This document shows positions 11,510 to 22,688 of a DNA stretch of 64,000 bases, in pieces. The DNA is from Haliclystus octoradiatus. Taxonomy: Eukaryota; Cnidaria; Staurozoa; Stauromedusae; Haliclystidae. The stretch spans positions 27,604,445 through 27,668,444 of the forward strand of contig OU744446.1 of the NCBI GenBank assembly GCA_916610825.1, written 5' to 3'. Positions within the stretch are counted from its first letter, which is position 1. Each line of letters begins with the position of its first letter. Made by a program: the position numbers and the translations under genes. The notes below the pieces were generated by a model. That model was not told the origin of the DNA. It worked only from the letters and a program-made list of their open reading frames with translations, and made no database searches.

Positions 11510-14051
11510 ACAGCATGACAATTAGTACAAAATATCAATGTAGGACAATATACTGTGATTGCCAGTCATTGATCAGATATATTTGGTTTCATATTTTTGA
11601 AGAGATATTTTATTGAGAAGTGAAGCTTTATCTATATCAGAACTATTATTGTTATAAAGGATTAGTACTCTAAGTCTTCAAATCGGGCAACCTTTGCCAG
11701 GCTATTTTTCATAACTTATTGTAGCTTCTCAAGCATTTCGATATGACCGACTCGTATATAGTAAACGATCTTGATGAAATAAAGGACTAGATTCGCTTTA
11801 TAGATATGGAGATTTTTTGGCATAATTTCTCAAATGATGTGTAAATTTGATTTTGTCGAATAATCTGCATTGACTTCACAGGTGCGACCTTTTCTCATAC
11901 AAAGTATAGATTCACGGTCATGTCGCTACAATATACATTCTGCTGAGAGTTTCGTAGCATTCCGTTCGAATCAAACCAAATAAACATGACTTTGATACTT
12001 TAGATAAATTTAAAAATCGAGATTTAAATATTTAAATTGCATACAATTATTATTGTAAATCCAAGAAATGATTTTGAAATATATACGAATTGTATATTTC
12101 TTCCCGAATCCCATGAAACAGAAGACTGTTGATGCATTTGTAACTTAAGTAAAATAAGTCCCTTTCAATATGAAGAATACAGATTATATGCTACGAAACG
12201 AATTGATTGAGTCCCGAAATATCATTATTATTACAAAGTCCATAATAGAACTCCATTGCAATAACCCCAGTAATTGTACTATAAAATGCATATGAAGGCA
12301 GTAAGCAGGCCATTCTCTCTGCTTTTTATTAACCTTCACGGGTGGGTTATATACCTCACATCAGATAAATGTAATTCCATATTTGAATGTGATCAATGTA
12401 TATTACTTGCAGATAAGCAACGATGTGGACATTTAGTTGTAGGATGATCAGATTTCTCAGATTGGATGTAATAAATAATATCACCATTCCATTGAATAAC
12501 AGCTTAGTTGTAATCCGCTTCATGAGTTATTTGTTTTACAGCACAAAACAAATGAGCATTTACAAAGACGAATCAACATTACTCAGAATAGTCATTGCAA
12601 ATGTCTGCAAGCATAAAGAGCTGTTCGCCTTCGAAGGATACTGTAAGTTACTTTCTGCCAATTAATCCACGTGTCGATGTATATTTCAATCATATTTTTA
12701 CAATAACTTTCATAATTTGCAAAATCTCTGTTAAATAGTCATGAAATAAATTATATCATTGTTAGAACTCCTCTAAATATGATGCTCAAATCAGTGTCTA
12801 TTTTGTTTCATTTATGAATTTCTGGCATCGTGCGGTTAAAAAAATGCAAGAAATGCTGCAATACAATAACAGCACAGAGGAGAATGTCTTGATGGTTGCC
12901 TATAAATTGAAATAATGTATATGTGATTAAAGACAAATCTGAACTTATTATATCAAATTGTCTATCTGAGCTTAACGTCAAGTTATGGTAAATGTATTCG
13001 CAAGAAATGAATAATTATTTGCAAATTAAAAGATCATTTTTTAAGGCATATATTCTAATTTTAGTGCCGCTTCGAGGTCTATTAATTCTTTTAGTTTTAA
13101 TGTGGATGAAGATGGCCTATTTGGAGCACGGTGGCGTACTGATTGCATCGTGGGACAACATGAATCATCGTTGTTTACTGTCCCGTTTACGGCGCCTGTT
13201 GTCACTCTATACAAGACGGTAGAAATGAAATTTGAGAGAGAGACGAAAAAACAAAAGACCTATCTATTAAAGGGGAAAAGATTTGGAGAAATTGCTAGGG
13301 ATTGCAAAACAATTCTAATATAGTTTGAAGAAGATTTGTGATATGCAAGAAAGAATAGGCTTGGCTTACCATAATCTTCTTTTCCACTATCGAGTTCGTC
13401 AATAATTTATCAGTGGTACACAAAAGCAATATTCCAAGCCAGTTTAACAACAATGTTGCTTGCCAATAAACAGTATTCCTAACTCAAACAAGCGTGCAAT
13501 GAAACCAATGATGTAAACAAGAGATATATTTTACAATCATCATTCCAGGGCTAAGCCGCTAAGGTAATTGCCACTAATTATGTAATCCAAAATACATTTT
13601 TAACTTCTCTGTCAATTGCAGTCATGTCTATCTCCTCTATCGCAATACATTCCACTAATCTGATATAATAGTATGTGTGTCGTCTTCAGCCATGTAAATA
13701 TTGCTTTTGGTGGTCTTCTACTTGGATAAAAGTGCAACTTTCTACCAAATGATTATGCTACAGTCAGGAATAGATCTTCCATGTTGAGTTTTTACAGTTT
13801 CCATGGATACTTTAGACTCACAAACATTACGCAACGTCACAATCGAGGCTGTGGATTCTTCCGTAACTACAATATCCCAGCATATAAGCAAATTACTTAA
13901 TCAAGCGAATGAATCGAGTCTGCACACTGTAAAGCAGAAAAGTAGAAATAATCGGTTGAAGATCTATAGATTGCATTTATTTTCTTTATTTACGCAACAC
14001 TAAAATCCTATTCAGCAATGATTAATTATAATATATGCATCACATAAAAGA
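11510..14051 (+). repeat. Tandem array unit 4, the bare unit
   Basis: A 2542 bp copy with neither LINE nor MITE. Its length is exactly unit 3 minus 809 bp, that is the 800 bp MITE plus one 9 bp target duplication. It serves as the reference empty form of the unit. Confidence 0.9.
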
Positions 14052-14947
14052 ACAGCATGACAATTAGTACAAAATATCAATGTAGGACAATATACTGTGA
14101 TTGCCAGTCATTGATTAGATATATTTGGTTTCATATTTTTGAAGAGATATTTTATTGAGAAGTGAAGCTTTATCTATATCAGAACTATTATTGTTATAAA
14201 GGATTAGTACTCTAAGTCTTCAAATCGGGCAACCTTTGCCAGGCTATTTTTCATAACTTATTGTAGCTTCTCAAGCATTTCGATATGACCGACTCGTCTA
14301 TAGTAAACGATCTTGATGAAATAAAGGACTAGATTCGCTTTATAGATATGGAGATTTTTTGGCATAATTTCTCAAATGATGTGTAAATTTGATTTTGTTG
14401 AATAATCTGCATTGACTTCACAGGTGAGACCTTTTTTCATACAAAGTATAGATTCGCGGTCATGTCGCTACAATATACATTCTGCTGAAAGTTTCGTAGC
14501 ATTCCGTTCGAATCAAACCAAATAAACATGACTTTGATACTTAAGATAAATTTAAAAATCGAGATATAAATATTTAAATTGCATACAATTATTATTGTAA
14601 ATCCAAGAAATGATTTTGAAATATATACGAATTGTATATTTCTTCCCGAATCCCATGAGACAGAAGACTGTTGATGCATTTGTAATTTAAGTACAATAAG
14701 TCCCTTTCAATATGAAGAATACAGATCATATGCCACGAAACAAATTGATTGAGTCCCGAAATATCATTATTATTACAAAGTCCATAATAGAACTCCATTG
14801 CAATAACCCCAATAATTGTACTATAAAATGCATTTGAAGGCAGTAAGCAGGCGATTCTCTCTGCGTTTTATTAACCTTCACGGGTGGGTTATCTACCTCA
14901 CATCAGATAAATGTAATTCCATATTTGAATTTGTGCAATGTATATTA

Positions 14948-17872
14948 TTTATTTATTTATTTATTTATTTATTATTATATTATGTATATTAAGGCAATTT
15001 TGTTTTTATTTCAACATATATTCCTCCTCATTCAAACTTGAGTAACGCAATATCAATGTTAAGTTCAATCTTACGTGAATACAACCAAAAAACTATATTT
15101 TTAGGAGGTGACTTCAATGTTGACATGCTGACCGAATCTATCAGATCACAAGATCTTATAAATTGTTTTTTTAATTTTTGATGCATTCCAATAAATTCAC
15201 TTCCCACCAGAGTTACATATAAATCATGCACTCTTCTCGACAACATTTTTACTAACCATAAGTCAATTTTGACGACAGGTGTCATCACCACTGATATATC
15301 TGACCACTTATGTCCATTGTTACATTTCAGCTCAAAAGAGAAAAATTTATCTCTATTGACCTCAATTTCCTATCATGATATGTCACCCAGAAATCTTGAA
15401 TCATTGAGCCATACACTTTCTGCATGCAACTGGTTTCTTCCTCAAGAACCTTTTTCTGCATTCAAAACATTTCATGACCAATTCCAAAAGTGTGTAGATT
15501 TAGCCTGTCCAATCATCACCAAAAAGCTGAATCGAAGCAATCATAAAATTAACCCCTGGATGACCCATGACTAACTAATTTCGAGAAAAAATAAAGGGAA
15601 ACTATTTCATAATTGGATTACCACTAAAAACATTAACATCAAAATAAAATATGACATTTACTTTCGAATCTACTCCAAGCTAATAAGGAAATCCAAAATT
15701 CTCTACTGGGATCATTTTTATTTAACCTATAAACATGATATCAAGAAGCTATGGCAAGCAACTAACAACCTTTTAGGAAGAAATAAAAGAAAAAACAGAT
15801 ACCCAGATTTCTTTAAAGTAAACAATCGTAAGATAACAGATATGAATTTGATTGCTAATGCTTTCAACGAATATTTTATTAATGTCGGTCCTAACCTTGC
15901 ACATCAAATCAAATCAACTGATAATTATAAATCATATTTACCAAAAAACACACAAAATTCATTTATTTTTAGACCGGTCTCTCAAACAACCGTGGAGAAA
16001 GTAATCAAGAAAATGAAAACTAAATCTAGTTCTTCTTTTGATAACATATCAAGCACTTGTTTAAAATCCATATATCAAGAAATTCTCTCTCCGCTAACTT
16101 ATCTTGTGAATCTCTCTTTCAAAACAGCTTTTTTCCCTCAAAATTATAAAATAGCAAAGGTTTTACCATTATTCAAAACTGGAGACATCCATTTAATCTC
16201 CAATTACAGGCCTATTTCTATTATTTCAACATTTTCCAAGCTGTTAGAGCGAGTTGTATATAATCAACTTTATTTTTATTTTGATAAACATTTTTTAACA
16301 AAATTTCAATTCGGTTTCCGAAAATTTTATCAAACAATGGATTGTATTTTAAATTTTTTGGACAATATATTTACACAGCAAAATGACAAATACCATTTTG
16401 CCATTTTTATTGACCTTAAAAAAGCCTTCGATACTGTAAATCACAGCATTATTTTATCCAAGTTATCCCACTATGGAATCACAAACAACGAATTAGCTTG
16501 GTTTACCAATTATTTGTCAAACAGAAAACAAATTGTATGCATGAGCAACCATCAATCTCAACCCAATACTGTAACTTGTGGCGTTCCACAAGGCAGTATA
16601 CTCGGACCACTCCTTTTTTTAATTTTTGAAAATGATTTGCCAAGTTCAACTGAATTTCAAGTGAGTCTTTTTGCAGATGATACTACCCTTCAATGGTCTG
16701 ACAGTAATGTCACCCAGTTGCAGGAGAATGTCAATGCAGAATTAAACACTATTTCAAAATGGTTTTACGACAACCAACTCACACTACATGAAGCAAAAAC
16801 AAAATTTATTCTTTTCAATAATCAACGTATCAAGATTAATCTGCAAATAAATAACACACAAATTGAACGATGTGGAATTAACGAAAAAGAAAAACATGTT
16901 AAATTCTTAGGCCTATTGCTTGATGACAAATTAAACTGGAAAATCCATGTTGATTTTGTGTGTAAGAAAATCCGATCATTATGTTATACATTGATAAAAT
17001 TAAAAAATTTTCTTTCAAATACCTACAAATCGCAAATATACTCATCAATAGTCAAACCTCACCTTGAGTATGGCATTCCAATATGGGGCCACTCAGTGAA
17101 TTGCAATAAATTAAAAACCCTAAATAAAAGATGTGTACGAGTCCTTCTACGTTGTAGACCTCTAACCCATACTGAACCTCTTTTAAAATCTCTACATATT
17201 CTAAAGTTTAATGATCTCTACATTTTGAAATCGTTAACTTTCCTTCGTCGAGCCATATCAGTAAAATCTGCTCTGACAACTAGATCAATGTTCAATTTTT
17301 GCAGTAAAGAAAAACGCATCACAAATTATTTTCGATACCATATGCAAAGACCACCTTCCTGCAACGGCTCCCTAGTCACAGACTTCCTACACTTTGGAAC
17401 AGCAAAAAATGTACTCTGAACCTTTCCCCAGTTACAGCAAACTTCTCCCGTTTTGTGAAGAATTCGTTATTAAATTCTTACACTAGCACCTGCACGATAA
17501 AGAACTGTTACGTTTGTCAATCAACAACTAACTATAATCGACTGTAACTTAATGACTTACCTAATTTAGAACAAATAAACCTTCATCTAATAGCTACTGA
17601 CATTTTATAACTCTTTTCCTGATTCATTTTAATACATATACATTTTTGTCCATTTATTTTACATTGTCTTTCTCTTCTTTTCTTTCTTTGTTTTTTTAAA
17701 CCATTATTCTTACTATAGTAACTAAAACCTGTAAATTATCACGCGTCTCCCAATAAACAAGCATTTATGCTTAAGAGATGACCACAATCATTGTATCAAA
17801 TTATAAACTTTAATCTTTACCTTGTATTTATCTAAATTTTCAATGATTGAAATATATATCTATCTATCTATC
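14948..17872 (+). mobile_element. 5'-truncated CR1/Jockey-like LINE, copy 2
   Basis: Same insertion point, same 5' truncation, same internal stops and same long open frame (15842-17419) as copy 1. It is 4 bp longer because the 3' ATCT microsatellite has one more repeat. Two independent insertions would not share these breakpoints and lesions, so this copy arose by duplication or conversion of the LINE-bearing unit. Confidence 0.9.
15063..17545 (+). pseudogene. LINE endonuclease / reverse transcriptase, interrupted, copy 2
   Basis: The translated product of the main open frame (15842-17419, 525 residues) is identical to that of copy 1, including the FADD motif. The in-frame TGA near 15180, the TAA at 15572-15574 and the C-terminal frameshift are shared. 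Not expected to encode a full-length working protein. Confidence 0.85.
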
Positions 17873-19522
17873 TATTACTTGCAGATAAGCAACGATGTGG
17901 ACATTTAGTTGTAGGATGATCAGATTTCTCAGATTGGATGTAATTGATAATATCACCATTCCATTGAATAACAGCTTAGTTGTAATCCGCTTCATGAGTT
18001 ATTTGTTTTACAGCACATAACAAATGAGCATTTACAAAGACGAGTCCACATTACTCAGAATAGTCATTGCAAATGTCTGCAAGCATAAAGAGCTGTTCGA
18101 CTTCGAAGGATACTGTAAGTTACTTTCTGCCAATTAATCCACGTGTCGATGTATATTTCAATCATATTTTTACAATAACTTTCATAATTTGCAAAATCTC
18201 TGTTAAATAGTCATGAAATAAATTATATCATTGTTAGAACTCCTCTAAATATGATGCTCAAATCAGTGTCTATTTTGTTTCATTTATGAATTTCTGGCAT
18301 CGTGCGGTTGAAAAAATACAAGAAATGCTGCAATACAATAACAGCGCAGAGGAGAATGTCTTGATGGTTGCCTATAAATTGAAATAATGTATATGTGATT
18401 AAAGACAAATCTGAACTTATTATATCAAATTGTCTCTCTGAGCTTAACGACAAGTTATGGTAAATGTAATCGCAAGAAATGAATAATTATTTGCAAATTA
18501 AAAGATCATTTTTTAAAGCATATATTTTAATTTAGTGCCGTTTCGAGGTCTATCAATTCTTTTCTTTTGAATGTTGATGAAGATGGCCTATTTGGAGCAC
18601 GGTGGCGTACTGATTGCATCGTGGGACAAGATGAATCATCGTTGTTTACTGTCCCATTTACGGCGCCTGTTGTCACTCTATACAAGACGGTAGAAATGAA
18701 ATTTGAGAGAGAGACGAAGAAACAAAAGACCTATCTATTAAAGGTGAGAAGATTTGGAGAAATTGCTAGGGTTTGCAAAACAATTGTAATATAGTTTGAA
18801 AAAGATTTGTGATATGCAAGAAAGAATCGGCTTGGCTTACTATAATATTCTTTTCCACTATCGAGTTCGTCAATAATTTATCAGTGGTACACAAAAGCAA
18901 TATTCCAAGCCAGTTTAACAACAATGTTGCTTGCCAATAAACAGTATTCCTAACTCAAACAAGCGTGCAATGAAACCAATGATGTAAACAAGAGATATAT
19001 TTTACAATCATCATTCCAGGGCTAAGCCGCTAAGGTAATTGTCACTAATTATGTAATCCAAAATACATTTTTAACTTCTCTGTCAATTGCAGTCATGTCT
19101 ATCTCCTCTATCGCAATACATTCCACTAATCTGATATAATAGTATGTGTGTCGTCTTCAGCCATGTAAATATTGCTTTTGGTGGTCTTCTACTTGGATAA
19201 AAGTGCAACTTTCTACCAAATGATTATGCTACAGTCAGGAATAGATCTTCCATGTTGAGTTTTTACAGTTTCCATGGATACTTTAGACTCACAAACATTA
19301 CGCAACGTCACAATCGAGGCTGTGGATTCTTCCGTAACTACAATATCCCAGCATATAAGCAAATTACTTAATCAAGCGAATGAATCGAGTCTGCACACTG
19401 TAAAGCAGAAAAGTAGAAATAATCGGTTGAAGATCTATAGATTGCATTTATTTTCTTTATTTACGCAACACTAAAATCCTATTCAGCAATGATTAATTAT
19501 AATATATGCATCACATAAAAGA

Positions 19523-21780
19523 ACAGCATGACAATTAGTACAAAATATCAATGTAGGACAATATACTGTGATTGCCAGTCATTGATTAGATATATTTGGT
19601 TTCATATTTTTGAAGAGATATTTTATTGAGAAGTGAAGCTTTATCTATATCAGAACTATTATTGTTATAAAGGATTAGTACTCTAAGTCTTCAAATCGGG
19701 CAACCTTTGCCAGGCTATTTTTCATAACTTATTGTAGCTTCTCAAGCATTTCGATATGACCGACTCGTCTATAGTAAACGATCTTGATGAAATAAAGGAC
19801 TAGATTCGCTTTATAGATATGGAGATTTTTTGGCATAATTTCTCAAATGATGTGTAAATTTGATTTTGTTGAATAATCTGCATTGACTTCACAGGTGTGA
19901 CCTTTTTTCATACAAAGTATAGATTCGCGGTCATGTCGCTACAATATACATTCTGCTGAAAGTTTCGTAGCATTCCGTTCGAATCAAACCAAATAAACAT
20001 GACTTTGATACTTAAGATAAATTTAAAAATCGAGATATAAATATTTAAATTGCATACAATTATTATTGTAAATCCAAGAAATGATTTTGAAATATATACG
20101 CATTGTATATATCTTCCCGAATCCCATGAGACAGAAGACTGTTGATGTCTTAATAACTTAAGTACAATAAGTCCCTTTCAATTTAAAGAATACAGATCAT
20201 ATATATTATATATTTAATATTTAAAGAGGAAAAGCCTCACCCATCTTCGATGATTTTCAGGAGGTTTTTATTTTGCCAGTTTTCAAGGATTTATGAAGAG
20301 GAATTTGTGTCCCTCGACTACATTTCTTAACAGTTGTATTCAATAATAGTTTATTTTCTTCATCATCTGATACTCCATCATCGAGAAAACTGATAGGTGA
20401 ATGCTTGTAACCTTTTTCCTGTCTACTTTTTAATTCTTTCAACCGTTTGTTGTAATCTTCTTTTAATTCAGATGAGGTTGTATTGTTGTGTATATTCGCT
20501 CATGATTTATATATTGCATCCGACACTTGAAATAGGTATGAAGATAGAATTCATCGTCGATATCCCACTTTAATTGACTAAAATTTGAAAATATGCCACG
20601 AAACAAATTGATTGAGTCCCGAAATATCATTATTATTACAAAGTCCATAATAGAACTCCATTGCAATAACCCCAATAATTGTACTATAAAATGCATATGA
20701 AGGCAGTAAGCACGCGATTCTCTCTGCGTTTTATTAACCTTCACGGGTGGGTTATATACCTCACATCAGATAAATGTAATTCCATATTTGAATGTGTGCA
20801 ATGTATACTACTTGCACATAAGCAACGATGTGGACATTTAGTTGTAGGATGATCAGATTTCTCAGATTGGATGTAATTGATAATATCACCATTCCATTGA
20901 ATAACAGATTAGTTGTAATCCGCTTCATGAGTTATTTGTTTGACAGCACATAACAAATGAGCATTTACATAGACCAATCCACATTACTCAGAATAATCAT
21001 TGCAAATGTCTGCAAGCATACGGAGCTGTTCGCCTTCGAAGGATATCGTGAATTACTTTCTGCCAATTATTCCACTTGTCGATGTATATTTTAATCATAT
21101 TTTTACAATAACTTTCATAATTTGCAAAATCTCTGTTAAATAGTCATGAAATCAATTATATCATTGTTAGAACTCCTCTAAATGTGATGCTCAGATCAGT
21201 GTCTATTTTGTTTCATTTATGAATTTCTGTCATCGTGCGGTTATAAAAATACAAGAAATGCTGCAATACAATAACAGCGCAGAGGAGGATGTCTTGATGG
21301 TTGCCTATAAATTGAAATAATGTATATGTGATTAAAGAATAATCTGAACTTATTATATCAAATTGTCTCTCTGAGCTTAACGTCAAGTTATGGTAAATGT
21401 AATCGCAAGAAATGAATAATTATTTGCAAATTAAAAGATCATTTGGTAAGGCATATATTTTAATTTTAGTCCCGTTTCGTGGTCTATCAATTGTTTTTCT
21501 TTGAATGTTGATGAAGATGGCCTATTTGGAGCACGGTGGCGTACTGATTGCATCGTGGGACAAGATGAATCATCGTTGTTTACTCTCCGTTTACGGCGCC
21601 TTTTGTCACTCTATACAAGACGGTAGAAATGAAATTTGAGAGAGAGACGAAGAAACAAAAGACCTATCTATTAAAGGTGAGAAGATTTGGAGAAATTGCT
21701 AAGGTTTGCAAAACAATTGTAATATAGTTTGAAAAAGATTTGTGATATGCAAGAAAGAATAGGCTTGGCTTACCATAAAT
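19523..21780 (+). repeat. Tandem array unit 6, diverged terminal copy
   Basis: Last copy of the array. It has no LINE, has the exon-like insert at about 20201-20593, and more substitutions and small indels than the inner units; one deleted base near 21584 breaks the exon-like frame described for unit 3. Similarity to the other units fades at about 21780, just after GGCTTGGCTTACCATAA, and the next sequence is not array-like. A more diverged edge copy is what homogenisation of the inner units would give. Confidence 0.85.
20201..20593 (-). pseudogene. Inserted 3'-terminal exon-like fragment of an unrecognised gene
   Basis: About 390 bp present only in unit 6, splitting GATCATAT from ATGCCACGAAAC of the normal unit. 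On the minus strand it starts after a TTTTCAAATTTTAG acceptor-like sequence and encodes about 35 residues (including QLKWDIDDEFYLHTYFKC), then shifts frame near 20463 and continues as a Lys/Glu-rich hydrophilic tail (KELKSRQEKGYKHSPISFLD and on) to a TGA near 20257. Composition and codon use look like a real protein C-terminus, unlike the surrounding repeat. I do not recognise it. It may be a captured or retroposed host exon, or the host exon into which the repeat spread. Confidence 0.45.
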
Positions 21781-22688
21781 TAATTTTCTTTTCCTCCATT
21801 TTTCCACAAGATAGCTCACGACAAATCTATTAGAAGGTTTGTTATCCTGTTGGCCCCGCACCACACAAACTGTTATGTCCAATGAGAGTTGTGGGCCATA
21901 CGGTATTCAAGGCTGTATGAAAGTGGAGTTTGATGTATTTGCTTGTCAAAAATATCCTATTTCATTATGACAAAGTTTTATCAATTAAATAAAAAAAATA
22001 TTTTTATTATAATTATTCAAACTATAATATGATAACTATTTATTCAAATTATTTTATGCACAGAAGGAGCAAAAGCTCTACCAGTTGAATTGCAAGTGAT
22101 CTGGACATTCAAATCTTCATTCTGTGTAGAAGTATAGATGGAAAAACCTACCAATCATCACTTTTACTATCAGACAGTATGGGAAATAGTCCGCTGAAAT
22201 AGTCTATAATTATTCATCATGATATTCTGAAAAACAAACAAACAAAGCATGGAACTTGTTCGGGTGCGCATTTGAAGTAATCTTTTGATCCTAATTAGTT
22301 CATAATAGCATGATTGATAATTGTCGACTATTGCCAATACTATCTGATAGTAAAAGTGTCCATACGATTTGTTGATTTTTCAATGCGATTTTTTTATGCA
22401 GGCAGGAAGAAATCGACTGCTGTTTGAAAGTGAGGTAGCAACCATGGTTACAAGTTTCTTGAGCATCTTCTTCACAATATTTATATCGATTGTTGCGTCG
22501 AAGAGCGCCATTCGACATTTGACCGAATGAACAGATCAAATATGCTCTGGAATGTCTATATTACGATTTGATTCTACCAATTAGAGATTTAGAAACCAAT
22601 AAAATATTCTGTTTGATTGATTAATTGTTAGTCAGTGTATGGAATCATCTTTCAATTATCATATTATTGTTGATTTCGAATCGGCAAC
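21781..22688. other. Unique spacer between repeat array and DZANK1
   Basis: AT-rich sequence without supported coding potential. It contains one imperfect inverted repeat (22158-22362), listed separately. The end presumably holds the DZANK1 promoter and 5' leader, but I see no distinct core promoter motif. Confidence 0.6.
22158..22362. repeat. Imperfect inverted repeat, MITE-like
   Basis: The left arm CACTTTTACTATCAGACAGT pairs with the right arm, whose reverse complement begins CACTTTTACTATCAGATAGT. Similarity extends inward for about 70 bp with mismatches. No clear target duplication was found. Confidence 0.6.

Larger units (their letters stand above)
14052..19522 (+). repeat. Tandem array unit 5, with LINE and without MITE
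   Basis: A 5471 bp copy carrying the LINE at 14948-17872 at the same base position as in unit 2, and an empty MITE site near 19360. Its length is the bare unit plus the LINE and a short target duplication. Confidence 0.9.
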
